Assembly: GCF_910592395.1 (NCBI RefSeq)
Contig: NC_088322.1
Coordinates: forward strand, 9,669,431-9,733,430
Source of the DNA: Lineus longissimus
Lineage: Eukaryota > Nemertea > Pilidiophora > Heteronemertea > Lineidae
DNA length: 64,000 nucleotides
Direction: 5' to 3'
The position numbers and the translations under genes were made by a program. Position 1 is the first letter of the stretch. Each line of letters starts with the position of its first letter. The notes under the pieces were generated by a model. That model was not told the origin of the DNA, searched no databases, and worked only from the letters and a program-made list of their open reading frames with translations. Positions 45,115-57,100 of the stretch are shown here, piece by piece.

Positions 45115-48100
45115 CTAGAATACAAAGAATAAATCCGTAAATTTTTCATTGCAGAATGCAGGGGCATTATTAATTACATGTAATGTTATGCAGACAATGC
45201 CTGTAGAGCGGCTGATATGAACCAAAAAACTCCTCATCACACAGACAATCTAAAAAAGCAGAAGATATGCCTTAGTAGTTATCTCAATCGCATGAGCAGG
45301 CTTTGTTTCAATCTCTTTTGAAAATCATTAAATAATCCCACACAACGAATCTGGTAATAATGGTCTTCACTGAAAGTCGTCACTTGGGTGTATTCGTTTG
45401 TCACTTAATTCTTTCGCCGGAATCTACGATCAGATAAAGTTAAAACTAGCGTTCGTGTCAGCAGGTTTTCTAACAATTAATTTCTACTATGCATATGTAT
45501 AATGTCTATACAAGAAAAAAAGTGATATTCCTTCTAACCTTGTCAAAAGAGCACACACATCTGCAGAGAATTCGTCCTAAAAGATCTCAACATTTTCTGC
45601 TGATGAACTTAAAATGCGGGAGAAAACATGTAGGCTCAAGTAGCCTTACCTCAGAGTTGTAGTAACGCCAAATATAGTCTTCATCAGACTCTGAATCAGA
45701 TGCCAGCAGGTCTAAGTCAGTGTCATCAAAAGATGAGTCCGAAGACGTTCTGGGGTCAAACTCGTGAAAATCAGGTAACTGTTCCATATATTGTTGAAGG
45801 TCAGGCAGAGGCTTATCAAGGTCAAATAGACTTCCATCAATTTCAGAGGTCAGACCAGTCGTGCGAGTGACGTCAGATGTCTGACCAAACAACTCCTCAT
45901 GGGAACTACTAAGTTTCGGCGCATCTTCTCCTTCAGACAGATCCGCCGGCGTCCTGACGGAGATTCGGTCAGGGGAGCTATGGTCATCAATAGCAGAATA
46001 GGTGCAGCGAATATCTTCATCGTCCGATGGTAATGAAGACTGCTCCTCCGCTGAGTTTTCATACAAAGGTCCTGGCAGGTCCCCAGCGTTGTGAAGCTGA
46101 AAGCGAGAGGATTATAAAGCGTTCGACCAACAGTTTTAACCGCTGATAACCCGGTGTAACATCTGTGGTTGTTTCCCATGTGTCAGTGTTTCCAAACAAT
46201 AGGCAGCTAGAGAGACCACGACTTTTCAATAGGGGGGATACACAGAAAAACTTGTCAATCTATTTTTGAGCGTTCCCAAACAATGAGGGGAAACACTCAA
46301 AATAAGAAACACTCAAAAACATTACACCGGGTTCAAGGAGGATACCGCGGTGACGTCACGGCTTTTCCAAGATGGCGCTGCATATTGTAAACAAACTCGA
46401 TCCACGGCCAAGGGAAAATCAAGTCATCAAAAAAGTTAGATTTTTCGCATCAAATCAGAGTTATTAGTACTTTTCTGCTATGAAATAAGTCTTCAGACAA
46501 TAAGCTATCATTTGAATAATGAAAAGTGCTGTTTTGATGGGGAGAAATAGGGTTTTTTAAACCAAATAGCCGGCACCGATCTTCCAAAATTAGCGATGGT
46601 TTTAAAACAGTCTCCCAGATATGGGGCAATCTCTTCATTATCATAATGGGGTTTGGAGGCATGTTTACAGATTTTACAAGTTCGAGACCTGTTATACCTA
46701 AAACTCGCATAGATCCCCATAGATCCCCTCTTTTTGTCGAGTTAGCGCCCCTGTAAGATCATGCATTTTCGGACACTAGAACGAAATCTTCCTGCGGATA
46801 TCGCGGTTTCGGTGATGATTTAAGGAGAAATTGACCGTTCTTAGAGTTGTATGGGACAGAAATGAGTTCATACTTCATGAATACATGAATATATTATGAT
46901 ATGGGCGGGCTTCTAAGTCAAAACAATAACAAACTCAACTGCATCTCTACCGTGTATCGCGTAGTGCATTGCCTAGTGTATTTCGTAGTGTATTTTAGCG
47001 GAGACATTATTTCCCATTATTTCCGCACTTTGGCCACGCCAAACGTCTTTTTTATTCGTGGAAGTTAATCTGCTCTGTAAATTTTATTCTACACAGGAAG
47101 AATCCATACTAGGTATTGCAATATTTCATGTCTATTGGTGTTTTTGTGTACAGGAGCGCACCAGACAGTGAGACGTGGAGATGTGTTCAGTGCTGGTGCT
47201 GTCAGTAGACTGAATCTGATTGGCCATAGCGATCACTAATATGGGTCGGGATCACGTGATGTGACGTCACCGCGGTATCCTCCTTGCACCGGGTTAGGGC
47301 ATTAGAAAACATTCAGTTACCACCACTTTCAATGCTTTCTTTCAGGCACCTGCGAACTGGTATATCTTTGTAGTCAACGAGGAAGGCAAACGACACTTCA
47401 CTAAGAACATGCATATTGGAGAAATAATGTAAGTCCCACTTACCTACAGACAGGATCAGTATAATTAAACAATACAAACTCAAAGATTCTAGTACAACGT
47501 AGTCTTTGCGTCGCATGTCCACACTTTAAAGAGCCACGTCAATTGGTCTCGAGACGGGGACCAGAAACAAGTGATTATTATTTATTGCCCTTGATATCTG
47601 TGTCAAAAGGTTGATAGGTCTCAGAAATTCCAACCTGCTAAAGTCGACATCCTTATTATAACATACCTACCTCGTCGAGATACGATAACCACCCATGGCT
47701 GTTTGCTCCATGCCCAGCGAGAGGGGGCAACTGAAAGCGAGACAAGTTTAAATGCGCTAGGTTAATGCCATATTAAATCTATATGTAAAGTTTGGCATGC
47801 TGATGCTTAATTTGCGTGCTGATCACCAAGCATATTGCCATCAAATCTCAACTGACATATAAAAAAGCTTGAGACTACTTTTTTGGTATAAGTCATCTAA
47901 TTGAAGGCTAAGCAGTCAACATGGCACCCACTGTCTAACTGAGCATTCGTCCCAACCACTTACAGCTCGCCCGATATCATGCAGTTACATGCAGTTACAC
48001 GCAGTTAAAGTTAGGGTACATGTCAAAATGCCCATTTCCTTACAAGAAATGGCCATTTTGTTAGTTCATACTTACCTATGGAACACTTTTGCATGTTACT

Positions 48101-51100
48101 CCATTTGGGCTCAAACACAAGAGTATCCCTTTAATTTTCTAAAGGGAGAACTGAGTTAACAGCTCGGCCGCCAGGCGGCGCCCTGACCGATCCCGCGAGA
48201 TCGCGCCGATCTCATGCCGCCATATTTAGTCTTTACTCTTGAGCGTTAATAAAGAGTATGTCCCGTTTGTGGGGACGGCGGGAGGGCCGTGTTCCATAGG
48301 TAAGTATGAACTAACAAAATGGCCATTTCTTGTAAGGAAATGGGCATTTTGTGTCATTCAAACTTACCTATGGAACACTTTTGCATCGAATCCCAGCAAC
48401 CTATTGGAGGTGGGAAACGAGGACTTACCTAAGGCTGAGCTGTTGTTCCATCCAGGAGGCACCACCGGCATATTAGCTAAGGAGGACCGCCAGGGGAAAG
48501 AAATGGGGAGAACCGGAGGACCGGTATTTTGATCTCGGTATTACAATCATATTATAGAGAGTAATAGACCCATTCTCCGGAAAGCGCTAGAATTGCGTAA
48601 TAAAACCATCTTCTTTCCGGCAACAGAGCTTAGAGCAAGTAAGGCATGTTGAAGGGTGTAGAATGAATTATTGCTAAACAACAATAAGAAATTGCGTCCT
48701 TTCTAGTCTACTAGGGGTTGCCTGGATGTTGAAGATAGGGCATATCAAAAATGGCGCAAGATGCGCGTTTGACTCTTCAATCGGGCTTCCCCCCCCCCCT
48801 TTTTTGATCTAGCCAGGATCAAACAACATGCCCCGCAGACACAATCGGGCCGATTGTGTGCATGCCATCTACGAGGGAAGAAACGTCTCGTAGGTAGAAA
48901 CGAGAGAATGTGGAGTGATTACTCCAACATGCAGCGGAAACGACTTCTTGAAGAGCAACTCCTCGGTAGTTAGCCCAGGAGGTGGCTAGTGCTCTAACTT
49001 CGTGCGCTGAGATGTTAGCTAGCGCACGAAGATCAGAGGAAGTCTTCAAGGTGTTGTAGGAAAGACGAATAGTCTCCACAATCCACCTTGAAATAGTGGC
49101 GGCCGCTATCTCTCGTTTATTTCCCTCCTTGTAGGACAAAAACAAACGCTCTCTCCCCTGGCGGATACCGGGAGGTTTTGTCCTATTTATGTAGAACTTT
49201 AGGGCCCTGACGGGACATAAAGTTCTGTCAGGAAGATCATAAGAGATCGTTCCTGACAGAGAGGGAATAGTAACCGGGGGCCGAGAGGCGGCCGGTCCCT
49301 GGTTCTTCGCCAGAAATCCTGGTATAAAAGCCAGGATAACCTCCCCTCCCTCTCTAAAAGCCAGCTTCTTAAAAGAAAGTGCATGGAGCTCTGATCTCCG
49401 TTGGGCGGTAGCCAAGGCTACTAGAAAGACCGTTTTGAGTGTCAGATATTTCATGGATGAAATAGACATGGGTTCAAAAGGATGCCTCATGAGCACCTTA
49501 AGGACAACAGAAAGGTCCCATTTAGGGGTGTTGTGAACCGGTCTAGGACGCTCTAATAACATTCCTCTGAAAAGAGGGGTTATTTGGTCCTCCCAACGAA
49601 GATCCCAGGTGCTTAAAACACGGAGGGTAGAAGCGATGGCGGACTTGTACCCTTTTATAGCCGTGACAGATAGTTGTCTTTCCGTGAATAATTCAATAAG
49701 GAAATCAACTAATCTGTATATAGAGGGAGAGATCGGATTAACTCCGTTCTCCCTGCACCAGGAAGTGAAGGTAGACCACTTTCCTTGATACACATCAAGG
49801 GTAGACCCCCTTTGAGGTGCGGACATGCGCTTGACAGCGATGTCCGAAAAGCCTCTCTGGTGGAGATGCAACTGGATAAGTTCCAGGCGTGAAACTTGAA
49901 AAATCCAGGGTTCTGGTGGTAGCATCTCCCCAGGGGGTGCCACAGGAGGTGCTTCCAAGTAGGAAGACTCCTGGGGTGATCTATCAGGAGCTCCAGCAAG
50001 GCTGGGAACCAGGCCTGATTTGGCCAGCAAGGTGCGATGAGAGTTATTCTCACCGGATGGCTGGTCAAGATCTTGTTCAGGACTGGTTGGATGAGAGGGA
50101 GGGGTGGAAACGCATATGCGTTCAGCCCGACCCAAGAGGCTGTAAGGCTGTCGACTTCCAGGGCCTCTTCGTCCGGAAGTGGAGAGTAATAGATGGGAAG
50201 GCGATTGTTCAGCCTGGTGGCGAACAGATCTACCTTCGGAGATTGCCAAAGGCGACAAAGGTCGTCTACAATCTCCTGATGGAGTGTCCACTCTGTCTGA
50301 ACTAGCTTGTTCTGACGGGACAGGGCGTCGGCAAGGATGTTGCGATTGCCCGGTATGTGTCTGGCACATATCGATACTCCAAGGTCGGCACAAAGATGGT
50401 AAAGCTCCCAAGTTAGCTGGCAAAGAATGCCGGACTTTGTGCCTCCCTGTCTCCTGACATATGCTACTACTGTAGAATTGTCGGAGAACAGGGTTACTCT
50501 CCGATTCTTCAGGCGAAGGGAAAGAGCCCTCACGGCAAGAAGGACAGCCTTCATTTCCAATATATTTATTGGAAGAATGGTCTCCTCCCTTGTCCATAGA
50601 CCTCTTATGGACATGTCCCCGTTGTTCAGATGTGCTCCCCACCCTAGTAGGGAAGCATCTGTGAACAGGGACACTTCTGGGGGCGGTGGAGCAAGATCTA
50701 CACCGCTTTGGAGACGAGTCTCCGACTCCCAGAAGTTCCAGACGTTCTTGAGTAGGTATTGAGGTATCAATACCAACTTGTCTAATGGGTCCCTGTGGGG
50801 TTTCCATAGAGACATTAGAAACATCTGGATGGGACGCATATATAGACGGCCAAGGGGGATTTGGTCTGCTGCCGAATTCAGAAGTCCCAAAAGGCTCAAG
50901 CATCGCCTTGCGGGAGCTTGAGTCCTTCCTCTGAATTCTGCGACGAGATGAAGAATTTTCTTTATCCTGTCTAGGGGGGGCAGCATTTTCCCTATGGCCG
51001 TAAGGAACCGAACTCCAACGTAAACGAAGTCTTGGGATGGTATGAATTCTGACTTTGTTTCGTTGATAATCCAACCTGCGGAAACTACTTTTTGCTTTAG

Positions 51101-54100
51101 AACCTGAAGTTGTTGCAGTAGTAGTTCCCGCGATTTGCAACGGAGTAGCCAATCGTCTAGGTAGTGATGGAGCTTGAACCCCATCACGTGAAAGGGAGCG
51201 ACGAAGGCTGTGACTATCATCGTAAAAATTAGGGGTGCCGATGCCAGACCGAACGGCAGGGCCCTGAATTGATACGTCTTTCCTTCGTAATGGAATCGAA
51301 GGAAGTGTTGATAGTCTGGATGGATCGGTACATGTAAGTACGCATCCATTAAATCCATCGATACCGCCCAATCGTTGGGCTGTATCGCCGTTGCTATAGA
51401 CCTGGTGGTTTCCATCTTGAAATGAGGAACATTCAAGAAGGTGTTTAACCTGGAAAGGTCTATGATCAGCCTCCATGTCCCTGCTTTCTTGGGAACCAAG
51501 AAAACGTGGCTGTAAAAGCCGGGGGAGCATGGATCTTGAAGGACCTGGATAGCTTGCTTCTCCAGTAATGTCGCGACCTCTGCTTGGAGGGCAGAGGCCT
51601 TGACTGGGTCCTTCGGTGGCTGAACTGGGGTTGGATATATGGTAGTCGGGGGGGTACGGTTGAAATCTAGTTTCACTCCGTACCTCAACATGTTTGGGAC
51701 TGGGGACCCCTTTGGGCACCAATCGTCCCAAATGTCTGCAAATTTTTGCAGACGGCCCCCGACTACCGGAGTCGGTTCCTTTTTGCGTCCGGGAGGAGAA
51801 AGGAGGGGGGAGTCACCTCTTCCGGCCAGCACCCCTTGGGCGAAAGGAGTGCTTAGTCGGACCGGATCCACCCTGGTTAGAGGAAGTATTTTTCCTCTTT
51901 CCAGTCCGGCGACCCTCCGCTTCCCGTCGGAAGGATCCAGCAGGAGCAGGCTGACTAGGCGGGGTAGGCCTAGGCAGGACCTGCCTGGCGTACGGGATTG
52001 AACCCGATGCCTGCTGGGGCCTCTCTATCTTTCTAGCGTTAGGTAGAGAGGTCTTGGCCCTCTGTGTCGCAGTGGGGGCATATAATTTGTCCCAATCTTT
52101 CTGTGCTTGAGCCGCCTCTTGTACAGAATCTGCGAACAGGAAAGAACCGTCCATAGGAGCGGTTCTTAAGGCCCCTTCCAGCTGGAGGGATCTGATGACA
52201 TTGAGAGAGCCCAGTGCGGCGTCTCTACGGAGTAGGACGCTATTTGCTGCGGTCTTGGCGGACAGCGCAATAGCGTGCCTAATCGAATGTGACAAGGATG
52301 TCACAAGCGATTTTGTGTCATCAGATAGTGACTCATTATCTTTTAGGGATCTGGCTAGGGCCAGGTTAGTGTGCTCTGCGTAGGAGAGCACCGCTAACGT
52401 GTTTTTGGCCAGACCCTCTTGTGCTCTAAGGTCTCGGTAAGCCGAGGAGGAGGTCACCCTAGGCACGAGTTGGTCCAGCTGTACATCGTCCTTTAATATG
52501 GAAGTCGATGCTGCAGCTGGACAGCCGGCCGAGCTGACTCGATAATAGTCAGCGCGGTACTGCCTAACGGGAGGAAGTTGTGCCGTGAACAACTTCCCCG
52601 GTTTACACCAAGCTTCCGGTCCGACTGCCGGAAGGACAGGGATGGAAGTACGTTGGTGGGCGCCTTGTGAGTCTCTGATTGTACGCTCCAAAAGTTCAGA
52701 GACTGCTAACACCGACGGGGAGGGAGGAAGGAATTCAAGTGCCCGAGTGGAGCCTTGAGAAACCTGTGGATTGGGATCCACTTCCTGTCCCCAGAGTGAA
52801 AAGGTCGGTGTTGACAAGGCTGGCAGTTCCGGCGGGGTAGGGCACAGATCCTGCGGGAGGTACGCTCTGATCAAGGATCTGAGTGTCCTCATATCCGACA
52901 GGATACTGGCCTCCTCTGGTGACAGCTCCTCCTGATTGGGGGAGCGGTAGCCTGGCTGAGAACTCTCGTTCTCAGAAAATTCCTCTAAAATAGAGGAGTC
53001 GGATGGTGGGTATCCGATGGGACCAGGCGCACCAGAGGAACCGGAACCCTGCTCCAGATGGCTGAGTCTATCAGAAAGACCTGCTACCATCTGGATGAGC
53101 TGGGACAGTTGCTGTCCCGACTCGGGTTCCGGACCCGACGTGCGGCTTCTCTCAACGACGGGCGGTTGAGGCGAGGGTGAGCGCATAAGCGAACCCTGGA
53201 AGCCGTATGTGCGGGCGAATGGGTCTTCCGGAAGCGGAAGTTGCCCATATTCTGAACTAGAGTTCAGATGTCCTCTCTGCGTAGCTCGTTCCATGGGAAC
53301 GACGCCTCTGCTACGAGGAGGGGGTGGCACTTCCGGTTGGTTCCACCCAAGAGGTTGGCCAACGTAGGAAGGTGCCTGCATTTCCGGTAGGACGAAGTCC
53401 GAAACCGGAAATGCCCGTAACTCCTTCGCCGGTATGGAGCTACCGGAAGCCCTTTTAGAAGGAGGTACGGAGGGCGGAAACGCTGTTACCGAAGACGCAT
53501 GGCGTTTCGGAGGTGGCGTTATAAGGTCCGGCCCTACTCTACTGTGTCCGTGAGGACTGGGGTTATTTCGCAGTAAAGACTGAGAAAAACCCCCAGTAGA
53601 GTCTTCGGTTACTGAAAAACGGGAACCCGCGTCAGTAACCGGAACTGCAATCGGCGGACCGGAAGCAGGGTGCTCCCGCGGGTACAAAGGGCTTGTACTC
53701 GGGGGAGCGGACGACAGGGGAACCGGAAGGTTCCCTGAGGTCCGGGGTATATTAAACCCTTGGAGACTTATTGGATGTAAGTCTCCCTTGGGACCACAGA
53801 CATTAATAATGTCAGATCCCGCATCCTTCGCAGCCGCGGCCGGAACCGGAACTCGGCTGACGGAAGGGGTGGTGGCGGGAGGTTTGCTAGACCTCCGGGT
53901 TATATGCCCGGAAACGGAACCGGAAGAGGGTTTAGGCGTCTTCGCGGCCCGTTTCCCGCCACCAGACGCATTCCTTTGTGGTGAGACAAAGGATGCCGTC
54001 GGAGGGGTACGCCATATAAAAAATGGTACCAATGACAATAAAAACACTGGGAACCCCAAGTAGGCCAGAAAGGACGCAATAATTAATGGAAAGGAAAACA

Positions 54101-57100
54101 TGCCTACTTGAATTAAACACTATTGCAATGGATCTGAGTCTTGTTCATTACAATAGAGCGGAGAATAGCCTACTTAACTCTACCCTACCAAGATCAAAAT
54201 AATGGAGCCGGGTCGACTAAGCTAGCTAAGAAAATGTCTATAATTAAATAGACTGGACAATACTAATGCCAAGATTAGTTTGGCGGTCTACTCCGTAGGT
54301 GAATGAACCCAAAAATCGTCTAGACTTGGCTGGTTGAATTTGGTTTTAAATCGAATTCACGGCAGCTTTGAAAAAACGATGTGCTTCGTAGAAGCACAAG
54401 AGTAAAGACTGAATATGGCGGCATGAGATCGGCGCGATCTCGCGGGATCGGTCAGGGCGCCGCCTGGCGGCCGAGCTGTTAACTCAGTTCTCCCTTTAGA
54501 AAATTAAAGGGATACTCTTGTGTTTGAGCCCAAATGGAGTAACATGCAAAAGTGTTCCATAGGTAAGTTTGAATGACACAAAATGTGGTAAAAGCCGGAA
54601 ACGTAGCTTACAATACTTAAGGAATTTTTCGTCAGCTCGATCTCGTCGCCCTTGGTGGTTGAGTCCACTTTTCCTGTGATTGTTTTCCGCCTGATGCGTC
54701 CGACATGCTTCAGGGCACCAGGGATACTCGCCAAGCCACTGAGGAAAGGAACTGAAATAACAACACAAATTGAGGTAAGCTATGCACCAGGGTATAACAC
54801 TGGCCAATCGTTCGCCTTACTACTAAATGTACTAGCTGGATTTTAAAACGAGATGTAGATTATTTGATACAATACATCTCGTAAAATGCTAAGTGATATT
54901 CATAGGATAAAAATAAAGCATTTTTCAGATCTGTGCCCCTGTCTGGTGTCCTCGAAACTTCTCAGATTAATGAATGAAATCTTGTTCCCACATTAGGTTT
55001 TTACCGGGCCATTCAAACGCCGTCACATGTTTTAAGCGTTTCGTGACAGGTTTCCTTTAAAATAGTCGCGTGTAACGCCTGACCATACCGCCGAAAGGCT
55101 ATATTCTTACCTGGATTAGGTTCTCCTGTATCCTGAAAATACAACGGACGAAATCGTTTAGTTAAGGAAGAAATACATACAGCACACGTTTCGTAATTTC
55201 TAAGAAACCTGACACAGTAGTCAGACCAGTCCTCAGAAAAATATTTCGAATTTGCTTTGAGTCGAATTTGCAAAGGCTTCCTTTTTCTTAATTGCAATCG
55301 TCACCGATGGTCTCCAAATAAAATTAGACATCATCATTTAGTTACTTACGGGACTCTACAGGGTGGCCCAGAATTATTTTACTTTGGAAAATAGAATTCT
55401 ATTGTGTATCCAATGTGTGAGGGAAAGAATTCTGAGCCACCCTGTAGAACGAAACCTGCAATTTATTTGAAATGGATAACTTATTACGTCCTGGCTGGCT
55501 TTCTAATGTGGTCTCTGGGTTTTTCACCAAAATAAATAATTCTACCATTGGTATTCGAAAACTTACTGATTTCTCTGAACCATCCATATGCTTCTTATAT
55601 TTGTTGTATCGCTCTTTCCTAAAGAAAAAAGGGAGATAAATTTTATAGAGGAAAACTTGATATTGGATTGGAATCCGAGCCAGAAAAGGAACACACCTCT
55701 TTTCCAGAACAATAAATGTAAATGGGTGGTTTGGAATAACAGATATAATGCAATTTGAGATAATAAACTGAATATGTAATTTAAAGTTATAATTTGAGAA
55801 GGAAAAAAAAGAGGCTTAAACTTGCTGCACCAAATCTTATTATTCTCTGGGAATGAATACCAAGAATGTACATAGTATACCTGTCGTCAAGTAACCATAC
55901 TCGGTACGGATTAGATGCCAAGAACTTCAAAAAACATCTTGGTTGATTTTACTGCATCACTGTTGAAGAGAACTACGGCCATAATTCCACATCATGCTGT
56001 TTTAGTTAAACTGCACGACTAAAGTCGTATGATTGAGCACCACTGATCGACCTTAACCAGGTTGTTCAAAACAGGTTTTATCATTAGTGCTGGCGCTAAC
56101 TTAAAGCGAACTGGAACCGCCGAGCGATTTATTCAACTTTTCGACTTTCACCGCCCGAGAAAGTCAAACTTCCAACTTCCTATTCGAGTTCAGATTTGTA
56201 GCTCCGCCCCCAGTGCCCGAGCATGCGCAGTTCAATTTGGTATTATTGAGAATCATGTGAGAATCACGTGAGTCATGCGATCTTCATTCATGAATTTTCG
56301 TAGTAAATTCCATAGTAGTGACGTCACTGAATGATTGACAGCTAGGCGCCATGTTTCATTCATGCCTCGTTCTGATCACCCGATACGCGGGAAATGAAAA
56401 CGAGGTCATACGAACTGGCTTGGCGGTTCCAGTTCGCTTTAAACTCGGCGTAAGTCTAATGGACTAAAGGAAATATGCCAAGCTGAGTCAATGCCACCAT
56501 TGATGACAAAATATGTTTTGAACAACCAGGCCCTGACGAATATATTAGGCAGTAAACCTACCGTTTCTTATGCAGCCACACCGCAACACCAATGAGCGCA
56601 GCAGAGATCACAAGGATGAAGACGATGGCGACAATTGCTGGCATGAGGTGGTCTACTTTGTCGCAGTCTGGCCAGTCAGATGGACACCTACACTCGTAGC
56701 CACCTAGCTTATCGTAGCATTCGAGTGGGAAGGCGCACGATGTGCTTAAACAGTCATCCGGATTGACATCGCACACAGCTCCAGCCCAGCCTTTACTACA
56801 GGAACAGCTGTAGAAGTCATTGTACTCTACAAAGGCACGACGGAGGGCAGTACAATTGAAATCTTCTTGTAAACCTGGCAACAAAATACAGCATTCGTTC
56901 TCAGTATAAATTGAGCTCGAGAAACTAGGAATACCCAAGAGAAGACTGCATATTGCTATGATAAACCTAAGCTACTAATATTTATCAAGTTACGTACAAA
57001 AGTCAAAATATCGGATCATTAAATTTAGCCAAGGCGTATTGCCTAACAGGGCCTACAACTATTATTCTCAAAGACAACGCATCTTTCGTTTCCTTTTGGC

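Larger units (their letters stand above)
48024..54585 (-). mobile_element. DIRS-1-like tyrosine recombinase retrotransposon, apparently full length
   Basis: The 6.56 kb element has inverted terminal repeats (48,024-48,240 and 54,398-54,585), an internal complementary region (48,289-48,386), and three long frames on the minus strand: Gag-like, reverse transcriptase/RNase H/methyltransferase-like, and tyrosine recombinase. There is no target-site duplication or LTR, as expected of this order, which integrates by a tyrosine recombinase. It lies in an intron of the membrane-protein gene in the same orientation. No stop or frameshift was seen in the three frames, so it may be young. Confidence 0.96.

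Noticed and set aside
44630-45118. 162-codon plus-strand frame
   Set aside because: Antisense shadow of the last exon of the membrane-protein gene.
49926-51731. Upstream 602 codons of the long minus-strand frame ending at 48,819
   Set aside because: No domain until the tyrosine recombinase part. It lies out of frame over the RT/RNase H coding sequence and is treated as overlap by-product.
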